A stretch of 64,000 nt of DNA from Bradyrhizobium diazoefficiens (GTDB lineage: Bacteria; Pseudomonadota; Alphaproteobacteria; Rhizobiales; Xanthobacteraceae). Position numbers and translations under genes: made by a program. Shown in pieces: positions 26,000-35,282 of the stretch; the first letter of the stretch is position 1; each line of letters starts with the position of its first letter. The notes below the pieces were generated by a model that saw only the letters and a list, made by a program, of their open reading frames with translations, was not told the origin of the DNA and did not search any database. Where the stretch lies: positions 868,001-932,000 of the forward strand of contig NZ_JAENXS010000001.1 in the NCBI RefSeq assembly GCF_016612535.1, given 5' to 3'.

Positions 26000-26875
26000 T
26001 TAAGCAAGCTCCCGCAGCGCCGCTTCCACCACTTTGCGCGCATCAGCCGTCAGTGCGGCCTGCGGCGGGACGGGATCGCCGACGTCGTAGCCCTGGATCG
26101 CCAGCCCGGCCTTGATGCAGGCCGCGAGGTTGAAGCGGGCGAAGGCCTCGTTGATCCGCCACAGCCGGCGCTGGAGCCCCATAGCCTCATCCCAGCGGCC
26201 GGCCTTGCAGAGGTCGTAGAGCGCGACGCTCTGGCGCGGGATGATGCAGGCCGGTCCCGCCATCCAGCCAATGCCGCCGATCAGCATTACCGCGGCCGGG
26301 ATATGGGCGGAGGCCGAGAAGACGCGCAGAGCATCGCCGCCGCGATTCATGATCGAGAGCAGCCGGCCGGTGTTGGTCGAGGCATCCTTGATGTAGCCGA
26401 TGCGCGGATGCTCGGCGAGGCGCGCGATGATGTCGAGGGTCAGATCGGAGCGCTGGAATTGCGGATTGGTGTAGATGACGACCGGAATGTCGACGGCATC
26501 CGCAATGCTGCGGAAATAGGATTCGACCTGGGCATCGGCGAGCGGGAAATATGCCTCGAGGATCGCCAGAATGCCGTCGGCCCCGAGCCTCTGATAGGCC
26601 TTCGCCTGCGCCACCGCATCCGCCGTCGAGGTCGACGCAACGCCCGCCACGACAGGCACGCGGCCGTTCGCAACCTCGATCGTGGTCTGCACGACCGCGG
26701 TGCGCTGCGCGGCGTCGAGATACGCGAATTCGCCGGTCGAACCGAGCGGCGTCAGCCCGTGAACCCCGGCGCCGATCAGGTCGTCGCAGAGCTTTGCAAG
26801 GACGTTCGTCCGCACCGCGCCCTCGGCATCGACGGGCGAGACGAGATAGGGGAAGACGCCGTGGAAGTCGGACAT
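26000..26875 (-). CDS. DapA/NAL-family aldolase or lyase
   Basis: This 291-residue protein has the Schiff-base (beta/alpha)8 family features: GSTGEF in the pyruvate-binding loop, VVIYTNP with Y135 and GYIKDAS with the Schiff-base lysine K163. Length and motifs fit dihydrodipicolinate synthase-like enzymes, but there are no lysine-biosynthesis neighbours. It follows a Tat-exported VOC protein gene 65 bases upstream, probably in one operon, so a catabolic lyase or dehydratase acting on a 2-keto acid is more likely than DapA proper. The open frame extends upstream, but the ATG at 26875 gives the standard N terminus. Confidence 0.85.
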   Translation of the reverse strand: MSDFHGVFPYLVSPVDAEGAVRTNVLAKLCDDLIGAGVHGLTPLGSTGEFAYLDAAQRTAVVQTTIEVANGRVPVVAGVASTSTADAVAQAKAYQRLGADGILAILEAYFPLADAQVESYFRSIADAVDIPVVIYTNPQFQRSDLTLDIIARLAEHPRIGYIKDASTNTGRLLSIMNRGGDALRVFSASAHIPAAVMLIGGIGWMAGPACIIPRQSVALYDLCKAGRWDEAMGLQRRLWRINEAFARFNLAACIKAGLAIQGYDVGDPVPPQAALTADARKVVEAALRELA

Positions 26876-26940
26876 GTCAGATGCGGACTCCGGAAAGCTG
26901 GTTTGCGCCTGACGGGTATTACCAATGCTTGCGCCGTTGA

Positions 26941-27906
26941 TCAAATCTTGAGCAGCCGCACCCGCGTGCCCCAGGGATCGATCGCCTCGAGGCCATCGGG
27001 CAGCTGCACTACCCGGGCGCCGCCCTGGCGCAGGCGCTCTTGCTGCGCGGCGAGCAGCTCCGGTTTCTCGGTCACCAGCGAGAACCAGGCGAGCCCCGTC
27101 GTGGTGTCGTCGCGCTGGCCGGCGCCCTGGCTTTGCCAGATATTCATGCCGAGATGGTGGTGATAGCGCCCCGACGACAGGAACGCGGCGCCGTTGCGGC
27201 TGCGGGTCGGGTCGAGGCCAATCGCACCGTGATAGAAGCGCTCGGCCTGCACGAGATCGCCGACACGCAAATGCATGTGGCCGACGCGCAGCCCCTCCGG
27301 GGCCCTGGCATAGTCGCTGACGCGCGTGTTGGTCAGCGACAACAGGTCGGGGATGTTGAGCTCGTCGGTGGCCATCTTCACGCTGCCCTCGCTCCACTGC
27401 CATTGCGAGGGATCGCGGTCGGCATAGACCTCGATACCGTTGCCTTCGGGGTCGTCGAGATAGACGGATTCGCTGACGAGGTGATCGGCAAAGCCCGACA
27501 ACGGCACGCGATGCGAGGCGGCTGCTACCAACCAGCGCGCGAGGTCCTTGCGCGTCGGCATCAGGAAGGCGGTGTGGTAGAGGCCGGCGGCATTGCGCGG
27601 CTCGATCGCAGCGTCGGGACGGGCTTCCAGCACCAGCAGCGTGATGCCGGCCGTGCCGAGCCTAGCAGCGGTGGCCGAGCGCTCCATCACGGTGAGCCCG
27701 ATCACGTCGCGGTAGTAGTCCGCCACCTTGTCGAGATTCTTCACACGCAACGTCAACATGCCGACCCGCATCGGCGTGCGGCTGGCATAGGTCGGCCCGC
27801 CGCCTTGCGGATGGCCCTCGGCGCGCGCGGCAGCCACCGCGGCCATCGCGAGCGAAGTGGCGCCGGCGAGTTGCAGCAGGGTGCGGCGGGTGAGGTCGAT
27901 GGTCAT
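26941..27906 (-). CDS. Tat-exported VOC (glyoxalase/extradiol dioxygenase) family protein
   Basis: The 321-residue product starts with a twin-arginine signal ([20 protein letters not shown], cleavage near ARAEG). Two VOC domains follow. The first has [20 protein letters not shown] and the second [20 protein letters not shown] with [11 protein letters not shown]. Candidate metal ligands are the His in YHTAFLM, the Glu in GNGIEVYAD and H in GHMHLRV. The layout resembles CatE-type catechol 2,3-dioxygenases, which are usually cytoplasmic, so export is unusual. An in-frame GTG at 28044 is possible, but the Tat motif supports the ATG at 27906. Confidence 0.84.
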   Translation of the reverse strand: MTIDLTRRTLLQLAGATSLAMAAVAAARAEGHPQGGGPTYASRTPMRVGMLTLRVKNLDKVADYYRDVIGLTVMERSATAARLGTAGITLLVLEARPDAAIEPRNAAGLYHTAFLMPTRKDLARWLVAAASHRVPLSGFADHLVSESVYLDDPEGNGIEVYADRDPSQWQWSEGSVKMATDELNIPDLLSLTNTRVSDYARAPEGLRVGHMHLRVGDLVQAERFYHGAIGLDPTRSRNGAAFLSSGRYHHHLGMNIWQSQGAGQRDDTTTGLAWFSLVTEKPELLAAQQERLRQGGARVVQLPDGLEAIDPWGTRVRLLKI

Positions 27907-28107
27907 CGGTTGAGACTCGCTGAAAGGGTTTGAGGCCGTAAGGCGCAATTTGGGGATTGCTACACGTTCCCGTGAGCGGCTCCCAATCACATGTTCGTCG
28001 GCCGTGGCTCCTTCGGAGGACTGGCCACCCGGGCAGTTTCGCAAACGCCCGCGACATCCCAGATTGTGGACAGCTTACAGGAGCCCTACAGCTCAAAGGA
28101 GTCTTGC

Positions 28108-28974
28108 ATGACCGATCCCACTCCTCTGTCCTCATTGTCGTCCGCGATCGCGGATGTCGTGGCGCGCATCGCGCCATCCGTCGTCTCCGTGCATTCGCAT
28201 CGCTCCCGCTCAACCGGCTTCGTCTGGAAGCCCGGCCTGATCGTGACTGCCGACGAGGCGCTGGCCGACGAGGGCGACGTTCAGATCGTCCTTGCCGACG
28301 GCAGCACCGCTGCTGCCAGGATCGTCGGCCGCGACCACACGACCGATATCGCGCTGCTGCGTGCCGATACCAACGTCGCCCCAGTCAAGCTGGCATCGAC
28401 GATCCCTGCCCTCGGCACACTCTCGGTCGTGGTCGCGACCAACCGCGACGCGTCAAGCGCGACGCTCGGAATGGTGTCGCTCTCCGGCCAAGGCTGGCGC
28501 TCCCTGCGCGGCGGCGAGATCGATGCGCGGATCGAGCTTGATGTCCGCCTGCGTCCGAGCCAGGAGGGCGGCCTTGCCCTCGACGCATCCGGAGAGGCCT
28601 TCGGCATGGCCGTGCTCGGGCCGCGGCGCGTGCTGGTGATCCCGACGGCGACGATCGAGCGCGTCGCGGCGCAGCTCGAGACGCGCGGCCGCATCGCCCG
28701 CGGCTATCTCGGGCTCGGGCTGCAGCCGCTGCGGCTCGACGACGGCATCGGCGCGATGGTGATGAATGTCGACAAGGCCGGCCCGTCGGCCGCGGCCGGC
28801 ATCCGCCAGGGTGACGTCATCGTCGCGGTCAACGACCAGAAGCTGTCCGGCGTGCGCGCGTTGTTGCGGACGCTGGGACCTGCGAGCGTCGGCCAGGTGG
28901 TCGACGTCGCGGTCCGCCGCGGCGGCGAGCCGGCGAGCTTCAAGGTCACGATCGGCGAGAGGCCGGAGGCGTGA
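28108..28974 (+). CDS. HtrA-like PDZ protein with dead protease domain (pseudoprotease)
   Basis: This 288-residue protein has the S1C trypsin-like fold (about 15-195) and one PDZ domain (about 200-285: YLGLGLQPLRLDDGIGAMVM; AGIRQGDVIVAVNDQKLSG). By alignment to HtrA, the catalytic His of TNNHVV is Glu (TADEAL, E50), the Asp is kept (HTTDIALLR, D80), and the Ser of GNSGGPL is Glu (SQEGGLAL, E153). It should bind but not cleave peptides. There is no signal peptide, so it is probably cytoplasmic. The ATG at 28108 follows caaagga. Its stop overlaps the GTG of a LuxR-type gene. Confidence 0.88.
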   Translation: MTDPTPLSSLSSAIADVVARIAPSVVSVHSHRSRSTGFVWKPGLIVTADEALADEGDVQIVLADGSTAAARIVGRDHTTDIALLRADTNVAPVKLASTIPALGTLSVVVATNRDASSATLGMVSLSGQGWRSLRGGEIDARIELDVRLRPSQEGGLALDASGEAFGMAVLGPRRVLVIPTATIERVAAQLETRGRIARGYLGLGLQPLRLDDGIGAMVMNVDKAGPSAAAGIRQGDVIVAVNDQKLSGVRALLRTLGPASVGQVVDVAVRRGGEPASFKVTIGERPEA

Positions 28975-29342
28975 GCGAGGACAAGACGCCGGAGATCGTG
29001 CTGTCGCTGGAGATTGACGATCCCGCGCTCGCCGACCGCCTCGCCACGCTGCTCGGCAGTGTCGCGGGGCTTCGCCTTGCCGTGCCTGGCGAGCAGGCCA
29101 CGGCGACGATCGTCGCCCGCGATCCGCGCGTCATGCCCGACGACATCGCGCTGACGCAGCGCGAAATCGACGTGCTGGCGCTGATGGCGGAAGGCGCCTC
29201 CAACAAGATGATCGCGCGGCAGCTCAACATCTCCGTGCATACGGTAAAATTCCACGTCGGCTCGCTGCTCGACAAGCTTGATGCCACCGGCCGCACCGAT
29301 GCGGTGGCGCATGCAGCACGCCGCGGCGTGATCGAGCTATAG
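28971..29342 (+). CDS. Short LuxR-type DNA-binding protein with degenerate receiver
   Basis: The 123-residue protein ends in a clear LuxR/GerE helix-turn-helix: LTQREIDVLALMAEGASNKM, IARQLNISVHTVKFHVGSLL. The first 60 residues have strand/helix character (VLSLEIDDPALADRLATLLG) but are about half the size of a receiver, with no phospho-acceptor Asp pattern. Control is therefore probably by protein contact and not phosphorylation. Translation starts at GTG 28971 overlapping the pseudoprotease stop (GTGA), so the two are co-made and may interact. It converges with the kinase gene, overlapping it by six bases. Confidence 0.86.
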   Translation: MSEDKTPEIVLSLEIDDPALADRLATLLGSVAGLRLAVPGEQATATIVARDPRVMPDDIALTQREIDVLALMAEGASNKMIARQLNISVHTVKFHVGSLLDKLDATGRTDAVAHAARRGVIEL

Positions 29343-30407
29343 CGCGACCGGAAAGCTGAGCTGGACCGTCAGGCCCGGCGCATTGTCATGCAGCGCGATC
29401 TCGGCGCCATGGAGGCGCGACACCGCCGCCACAAGGCTCAAGCCCAGGCCATTGCCCGGGGTATAGCGGCTCTGCTCGAGCCGGTAGAAGCGCTTGAACA
29501 CGTGATCGTGCTGATCGGCGGCAATGCCCGGGCCATCATCGGTGACGGCGATCATCGCGCCGTCGGCGGCATTGCGGCAGGTCACGGTCACCTTTCCTCC
29601 GGCGCGGCCGTGCTTGATCGAATTGTCGACCAGATTGGCGATGGCGTCGAACAAGAGGTCGCGATCGCCGGTCACGGCGACATCGCGGTGGCCGCCAAGG
29701 GTCAGGCGCGTCGCGACCTGTTCGGCGGCAGCGTCGTAGAGCTCGACGACTTCGCCTGCGATTTCGGCCAAGTTGAGCGCGCGGAAGGCGCGCCGGCGGG
29801 CGCGGGTCTCGATCTCCGAGATCCGCGTGATGGAAGCGAACATGCCGAGCACGGCATCGAGATCGGCAATGGTGTCGCCGATCAGCGCGGCATCGGCTTC
29901 ATCCCCGCGCGGCGCATGATAGGCCTTTTCCAGCCGGCCCCGCATGCGCGTCAGCGGCGTGCGCAGATCGTGGGCGACATTATCACTGACCTGCTTGACC
30001 TCGCCCATCAGCGTCTCGATCCGATCGAGCATCTGGTTGAGGTTTTCGGCGACACGGTCCCATTCGTCGTGGCTGCCGCGCAGGGGAATGCGCCGGTCGA
30101 GCCCGGACAGCATGATGGCGCGGCTGGTGGCGTTGATCTCCTCGATCCGCCCGACCGTACGCCTCGTCACCAGCACGGCGGCGAGGCCGGCAAGCACGAC
30201 CAGCAGCACGGCAACCGCGATCATCGCGAGCTCGAGCATCGCGATGAAGCCGCTGTGGTCGCCGACATCGCCGGCCCGGCTCCGCACATAAGCGAGCGTG
30301 CCAAAATAGACATAGGCCATGATCGCCGCCACGATCAGGCCGAAGATCGCGATCGCGATCAGCGCCAGGCGGAAGGTCGAGGAACGAAGCGTATTAGCCA
30401 GGAGCAC
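29337..30407 (-). CDS. Sensor histidine kinase (HAMP-HisKA-HATPase)
   Basis: This 356-residue kinase has two membrane helices (about 13-36 and 55-82) with only a short periplasmic loop, then HAMP (VTRRTVGRIEEINATSRAIM), the H-box DNVAHDLRTPLTRMRGRLEK and N, G1 and G2 boxes (NLVDNSIKHG, DDGPGIA, GNGLGLSL). The loop of under 20 residues suggests sensing within the membrane or through partners. It overlaps the response regulator gene by 14 bases, so the pair forms one operon, with the regulator first. Confidence 0.94.
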   Translation of the reverse strand: MLLANTLRSSTFRLALIAIAIFGLIVAAIMAYVYFGTLAYVRSRAGDVGDHSGFIAMLELAMIAVAVLLVVLAGLAAVLVTRRTVGRIEEINATSRAIMLSGLDRRIPLRGSHDEWDRVAENLNQMLDRIETLMGEVKQVSDNVAHDLRTPLTRMRGRLEKAYHAPRGDEADAALIGDTIADLDAVLGMFASITRISEIETRARRRAFRALNLAEIAGEVVELYDAAAEQVATRLTLGGHRDVAVTGDRDLLFDAIANLVDNSIKHGRAGGKVTVTCRNAADGAMIAVTDDGPGIAADQHDHVFKRFYRLEQSRYTPGNGLGLSLVAAVSRLHGAEIALHDNAPGLTVQLSFPVAL

Positions 30408-31086
30408 GGAGGCAATATCCGATGCCGCGAATGGTGTGGATCAATGGATAGGCCTGGGCATCGTCGACCTTGCGGCGGACACGCCCGACATAGACGTCGA
30501 TGATGTTGGTGGAGGGATCGAAATGCAGGTCCCAGACATGCTGGAGCAGCATTGCGCGGGACACCACGCGGCCCTCGTTGCGCACGAGATATTCGAGCAG
30601 CTGGAACTCGCGCGGCAGCAGCGGAATCTTGCGGCCGCGGCGGCTGGCGTTGCGCGCGATCAGGTCGACGGCGAGATCGCCGACGCGCAAGATAGTTTCC
30701 TTGGCGATGGTCTCGCTGCGGCGGCCGAGCGCCTCGAGGCGTGCGAGCAGCTCGACGAAGGAGAACGGCTTGACCAGATAATCGTCGCCGCCGGCGCGCA
30801 AACCGCGCACGCGGTCGTCCACCTCGCCGAGCGCGGAGATGATCAGGAAGGGGGCCGCAACGCCGTCATCGCGCAATTGCCTCATGACGGTGATGCCGTC
30901 GATGTCGGGCAGCATTCGGTCGATGGTGATCACGGCATAATCGCGGGCAGCGCTGTGGCTCAGCGCCTCACGGCCCGTCGCGGCGAGATCGACGTCATAG
31001 CCGGAAATCGTCAGCTCCTCGACGAGCTGGCCTGCGGTTTCCGGATCGTCCTCGACGACGAGGATACGGCGGTGGCCTCCGCTCAT
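30394..31086 (-). CDS. OmpR-family response regulator
   Basis: This 230-residue protein has a receiver domain with VVEDDPETAG, the phospho-acceptor Asp in ITIDRMLPDIDGI, and the Lys in DDYLVKPFSF. A winged helix follows (PLLPREFQLLEYLVRNEGRV; TNIIDVYVGRVRRKVDD). Cognate to the kinase encoded just downstream. It lies 97 bases downstream of a Gly/His-rich secreted protein gene on the same strand, which may be part of the regulon or operon. Confidence 0.95.
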   Translation of the reverse strand: MSGGHRRILVVEDDPETAGQLVEELTISGYDVDLAATGREALSHSAARDYAVITIDRMLPDIDGITVMRQLRDDGVAAPFLIISALGEVDDRVRGLRAGGDDYLVKPFSFVELLARLEALGRRSETIAKETILRVGDLAVDLIARNASRRGRKIPLLPREFQLLEYLVRNEGRVVSRAMLLQHVWDLHFDPSTNIIDVYVGRVRRKVDDAQAYPLIHTIRGIGYCLRAPG

Positions 31087-31183
31087 GACAAACTCCGCGC
31101 GACGATCACCACCAGGCTATCCCGTTCCGGGGCTGGACGGAACCGCCCGGTGGCGACCGCGACAATGGTGCGGTCCGGCGATG

Positions 31184-31696
31184 CTAGTACCAAGAATCCC
31201 CGCACACATTGACCCATTGCCACCCGGAGGGCGTCAAGCTCCTGCGCCAGCAACCATCGTCGTAATAATTGTCATAGTAGTAGGGCGCGCCGAACACGGC
31301 GAAACGGCGGAGATGATGGTGGTGGAAGAAGAAGGCGTGACGGCCGATGAAGGGCCTGCCGGCGCCGGCGAAGCGCGGCCCGATCGCCGCATGCGCGAAC
31401 CGCGCGCCGCCGAAGGCAGCTCCATTAAGGCCTGGTCCACCGACATGAGCGAAGTGCGCGCCGCCCATGCCGCCGACATGCATGCCACTGAAGGCGCCAG
31501 CGTGCATGCCGCCACCAAAGCCTCCGCCGTGCATCCCGCCACCGAAGCCGCCACCACCACCATGACCGCCGCCGCCGAAACCACCGCCGCCATGGCCGCC
31601 GCCTCCACCTCCGCCTCGGGCGAGCACGGGCGAAGCGATCGCCATGACTGCCGCAATCGTCGCCGCAGTGAGACCTTTGAGCATCCTGTTGTTCAT
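31184..31696 (-). CDS. Secreted Gly/His-rich low-complexity protein
   Basis: The 170-residue product has a signal peptide (LKGLTAATIAAVMAIASPVLA) and a long glycine-rich stretch with regular His and Met (GGHGGGG, GGMHGGG, GGMHAGA). A His-rich piece follows (FFFHHHHLRRF), then a Tyr/Asp segment YYYDNYYDDG, and a short tail with two cysteines (DGCWRRS, WVNVCGDSWY). Metal binding is plausible from the His/Met content. I recall such proteins as frequent and uncharacterised in Bradyrhizobium. Base use follows the repetitive GGC codons. Confidence 0.78.
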   Translation of the reverse strand: MNNRMLKGLTAATIAAVMAIASPVLARGGGGGGGHGGGGFGGGGHGGGGGFGGGMHGGGFGGGMHAGAFSGMHVGGMGGAHFAHVGGPGLNGAAFGGARFAHAAIGPRFAGAGRPFIGRHAFFFHHHHLRRFAVFGAPYYYDNYYDDGCWRRSLTPSGWQWVNVCGDSWY

Positions 31697-31831
31697 CGAA
31701 CCATCCTCCTTGCAGTGCGGCGGTGACCGCGCCGCACGAGGATGATCAGATGAGACGAATGGGCAGGCGCCTTCAATTTACAAATGCGCCAGATTCTGAC
31801 GCGGATGTTAGGGAGGCAAGCTCTCTCGCTC

Positions 31832-31853
31832 CCTCTCCCGCTTGCGGGAGAGG
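31832..31853. repeat. Short hairpin repeat between same-strand genes
   Basis: cctctccc-gcttgc-gggagagg is a perfect 8-bp stem, the same family as the arms at 5812 and 43061. It lies 33 bases beyond the stop of tex on the minus strand and could end its transcript. Confidence 0.6.
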
Positions 31854-31885
31854 TGAGCAAGCCGCGAGACCTCGCCCCAAACGCC

Positions 31886-34225
31886 TCAAACCCGCTTGCC
31901 GCCGTTCTTCTCCGCCGCGCGACGCAGCGCCTCGGCGAGCGCGCCGCCACCGCCAGAGGATTCCTGCTGGCGCGGGGCCGACGAGGTCATGCGGGCGGGG
32001 CTGCGAGAATTGTTGTCGCGCTGCATGCCGGGGGCATCCTTCTTGGCGCCGACCTCGTCGTCGAGACGCAAGGTCAGCGAGATGCGCTTGCGTGCGACCT
32101 CGAAGTCCAGCACCTTGACCTTGACGATGTCGCCAGGCTTCACCACCTCGCGCGGGTCCTTGATGTAGGTCTTAGACATCGCCGAGATGTGCACGAGGCC
32201 GTCCTGATGCACCCCGATGTCGACGAAGGCGCCGAACGCGGCGACGTTGGTGACGGTGCCCTCGAGGATCATGCCCTTTTTGAGATGCTTGATCTCCTCG
32301 ACGCCTTCCATGAACACTGCGGCCTTGAACGCGGGGCGCGGATCGCGGCCGGGCTTCTCGAGCTCGCGCAGGATGTCGGTCACGGTCGGCAGACCGAAGG
32401 TCTCGTCGACGAAATCCTTCGGCTTCAGCGTGCGCACGATCTCGCTGCTGCCGATCAGCGCCTTGATGTCGCTCTTGGTGGCGGAAAGGATACGGCGGAC
32501 CACTGGATAGGCTTCCGGATGCACGCCGGAGGCATCGAGCGGGTCCTCGCCGCCGAGGATGCGCAGGAATCCGGCGCACTGCTCGAACGCCTTCGGACCC
32601 AAGCGCGGCACCTCCTTGAGCGCCTTGCGCGACTTGAACGGGCCGTTGGCGTCACGATGCGCCACAATGCTCTGGGCAAGGCCCGCGCCCACGCCCGACA
32701 CGCGCGCCAGAAGCGGTGCGGAGGCCGTGTTGACGTCGACGCCGACCGCGTTCACGCAGTCTTCGACCACGGCATCGAGCGACTTTGCCAACTTGGCCTG
32801 GCCGAGATCGTGCTGATACTGGCCGACGCCGATCGCCTTCGGCTCGATCTTGACCAACTCGGCGAGCGGATCCTGGAGACGGCGGGCGATCGAGACGGCA
32901 CCGCGCAAGGTGACGTCGAGATCAGGCAATTCCTCGGAAGCGAAAGCCGAGGCCGAATAGACCGACGCGCCGGCTTCCGACACCACGATCTTGGACATCT
33001 TCAGTTCGGCGAGGCCCTTGACGAGATCGGCCGCGAGCTTGTCGGTTTCGCGCGAGGCCGTGCCGTTGCCGATTGCAATCAGCTCGACACGATGTTTCAG
33101 CGCGAGCTTGCCGAGGATTGCGAGCGCTTCGTTCCACTGCCGCTGCGGTTCGTGCGGATAGATCACGGCGGTATCGACCACCTTGCCGGTCGCGTCGGTG
33201 ACCGCGACCTTGACGCCGGTGCGGAAGCCGGGATCGAGACCCATGGTGGCGCGGGTGCCCGCGGGCGCTGCCAGCAGCAGGTCGCGCAGGTTCGAGGCGA
33301 ACACCCGCACGGCCTCAGTCTCGGCCGCATTCCACAGCCGCATGCGCAAATCGATGTTGAGATGCACCTGGATCTTGGTGCGCCAGGCCCAGCGCACGGT
33401 GTCGATCAGCCATCGGTCGCCGGCGCGCTTGAGATCGGCGATGCCGAACCGCTTCATGATCTTCAGCTCATAGGCACCCGGCACGCCGGGCGGCGGCGCT
33501 TCGGCCTCGGCCTGCATTTGCAAGTCGAGGATCTCTTCCTTTTCGCCGCGGAACATCGCGAGGATGCGATGCGACGGCAGCTTGGTCAGCGGCTCGGAGA
33601 AATCAAAATAGTCGGCAAACTTCTCGCCCTCGGTCTTCTTGCCGTCGCGCACCTTGGACGCCATGCGCGCGTTGGTCCACATCTCCTCACGCAGCACGCC
33701 GATCAAATCGGCGTCTTCGTCAAAACGTTCGACCAGGATGGCGCGGGCGCCGTCGAGCGCGGCTACCGCATCCGCAACGCCCTTCTCGGCGTTGACGTAG
33801 GCTTCGGCGACGAGCTTGGGATCGTTGCCGGACTCCGCCATCAACTGGTTGGCGAGCGGCTCGAGGCCGGCTTCCTTGGCGATCTCGGCCTTGGTCCGGC
33901 GCTTCGGCTTGAACGGCAGATAGATGTCTTCGAGGCGCGCCTTGCTGTCGGCGGCAAGAATGGAAGCTTCCAGCGCAGCATCGAGCTTGCCCTGCTCGCG
34001 GACCGATTCGAGGATGGCCTTGCGGCGGTCTTCGAGCTCGCGCAAATAGCCGAGGCGCTCCTCCAGGGTGCGCAATTGCGCGTCGTCGAGCGCACCGGTC
34101 GCTTCCTTGCGGTAGCGCGCGATGAAGGGAACCGTGGCGCCGCCGTCGAGCAGCGTCACCGTCGCCTCGACCTGCTCCGCCCGGACCCCAAGCTCCTGCG
34201 CAATTTTCTGATTGATATTTGCCAC
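31886..34225 (-). CDS. tex: RNA-binding transcription accessory protein Tex
   Basis: The 779-residue protein is full length for Tex. It has the N-terminal helical part ([40 protein letters not shown]) and the YqgF/RNase H-like domain ([19 protein letters not shown]). Helix-hairpin-helix motifs follow ([20 protein letters not shown]), then a C-terminal S1 domain at about 645-715 ([20 protein letters not shown]). The start is GTG at 34225, with gagggatcg as the ribosome site. Tex binds nucleic acids and associates with transcription complexes. Confidence 0.97.
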   Translation of the reverse strand: MANINQKIAQELGVRAEQVEATVTLLDGGATVPFIARYRKEATGALDDAQLRTLEERLGYLRELEDRRKAILESVREQGKLDAALEASILAADSKARLEDIYLPFKPKRRTKAEIAKEAGLEPLANQLMAESGNDPKLVAEAYVNAEKGVADAVAALDGARAILVERFDEDADLIGVLREEMWTNARMASKVRDGKKTEGEKFADYFDFSEPLTKLPSHRILAMFRGEKEEILDLQMQAEAEAPPPGVPGAYELKIMKRFGIADLKRAGDRWLIDTVRWAWRTKIQVHLNIDLRMRLWNAAETEAVRVFASNLRDLLLAAPAGTRATMGLDPGFRTGVKVAVTDATGKVVDTAVIYPHEPQRQWNEALAILGKLALKHRVELIAIGNGTASRETDKLAADLVKGLAELKMSKIVVSEAGASVYSASAFASEELPDLDVTLRGAVSIARRLQDPLAELVKIEPKAIGVGQYQHDLGQAKLAKSLDAVVEDCVNAVGVDVNTASAPLLARVSGVGAGLAQSIVAHRDANGPFKSRKALKEVPRLGPKAFEQCAGFLRILGGEDPLDASGVHPEAYPVVRRILSATKSDIKALIGSSEIVRTLKPKDFVDETFGLPTVTDILRELEKPGRDPRPAFKAAVFMEGVEEIKHLKKGMILEGTVTNVAAFGAFVDIGVHQDGLVHISAMSKTYIKDPREVVKPGDIVKVKVLDFEVARKRISLTLRLDDEVGAKKDAPGMQRDNNSRSPARMTSSAPRQQESSGGGGALAEALRRAAEKNGGKRV

Positions 34226-34431
34226 GCGACGATCCCTCTATAGCCAAGCCCGCGACGCAGACCGAAATCCGACCGCGGGACGCCGCTTATGGACCAACCG
34301 GGGTTGATTCATCAAGGTACTGCGACAGACCGTCGACAGAGGTTTTTTGGTCGAACCGATGCGATCTCGCCACAATCGTGGGAATGTCGCGGGGCCAGAT
34401 AGCAGAAGTTGAGGCGCACGCTCCCTCCACA

Positions 34432-34518
34432 CGTCATTGCGAGGAGCCCTTGCGACGAAGCAATCCAGAATCCCTCCGCGGAAGGACTCTGGATTGCTTC
34501 GCTGCGCTCGCAATGACG
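34432..34518. repeat. REP palindrome
   Basis: cgtcattgcgaggagccctt with gcgacgaagcaatccaga faces tctggattgcttcgctgcgc with tcgcaatgacg, separated by about 10 bases. One arm fragment of the same family lies near 12864. Confidence 0.8.
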
Positions 34519-34636
34519 GAGCGAGGGGCGGCATCGCATCCTCCAATGCACATTTTAACTGGCAGACACACCTTCTCGCTCTCGCGGCGCGTTTCGCCCG
34601 AGTTTTGCTCTCCTCATCGCCCTCTCGACAGAAAGG

Positions 34637-34751
34637 GCGCAGGGAAGGCCGGGTGCTGACCTCGCACCCGCGGTCTGCTGCGCGAATGTGTAGCGCAAAG
34701 AGACCGCACAGCAGCATACAGGTGTAGCCAAACACACGGCCTTCCCTGCGC
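34637..34751. repeat. Long inverted repeat with nested stems (structured intergenic element)
   Basis: gcgcagggaaggccg (34637-34651) is perfectly mirrored by cggccttccctgcgc (34737-34751) around 85 bases. The interior has further pairings, for instance gcggtct with agaccgc and gggtgc with gcaccc. The whole could fold into a branched RNA or a cruciform. Confidence 0.7.
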
Positions 34752-35222
34752 GATGGTCGGACGGCTTATGCCGTGCTCACCCCGGAGACGAGTTCTTTTT
34801 GCCTCCGTCACCTCACGGAATTCGCCGGCACCGCGCCGGTTGACGCCAATGCCGCCTCCGCAAGACTTGGCCGTAGCGACGACGGCCAGGACCACACGGT
34901 TTTGCCGTACGCAAGCATCCCGCTTCGCCAAAAGGCTTCGCCGGACAAGTCCCGCTTCGCCCGAGAGCGTCACAGGCATTGGGCGCCGTTCGTACAACGC
35001 GGCTTGCAAGTCGCTCATGGGGCTCGGCTCAATCCACTGCCCCGCCCTGCGCTCACATCCGCGACGGCGCCGCTCGCGTCCACCGCAGCCCGATCCGCGG
35101 CTCGTGACGACGTACGACCGCCCCTCTTCGCCGGATCAGGATGGGCGGATACATACGACAAATCCGAATTTCGATAAAGTGGAATATTTTTGGAGCGACG
35201 GATTGACCAGCGATTGGGTGTT

Positions 35223-35248
35223 TTGCCCGACGAGACTGAGCAAGAACT
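35223..35248. repeat. Left terminal inverted repeat of the IS
   Basis: Begins ttgcccgac and ends gagactgagcaagaact. It matches the right end with a single mismatch at the ninth base. Confidence 0.85.
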
Positions 35249-35282
35249 CGTCATTTTGGGGAGTTGATGTACGATTCTGTTC

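Larger units (their letters stand above)
34226..35222. other. About 1 kb without a supportable gene, made of dispersed repeat sequence
   Basis: Both strands have open frames here, but their products are Arg/Pro/Ser-rich with no domain character, so I call none of them. The stretch contains a REP palindrome (34432-34518) and a structured block around 34637-34751. An A/T-richer tail, aaatccgaatttcgataaag, leads up to the insertion sequence at 35223. I recall blocks with gcgcagggaa...ttccctgcgc from many Bradyrhizobium intergenic regions, so I read it as a dispersed element rather than genes. Confidence 0.65.

Noticed and set aside
31784..34243. 819-residue plus-strand open frame opposite tex
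   Set aside because: The Tex reading on the minus strand has all family motifs; the plus-strand frame is a mirror of it, rich in His, Arg and Asp.
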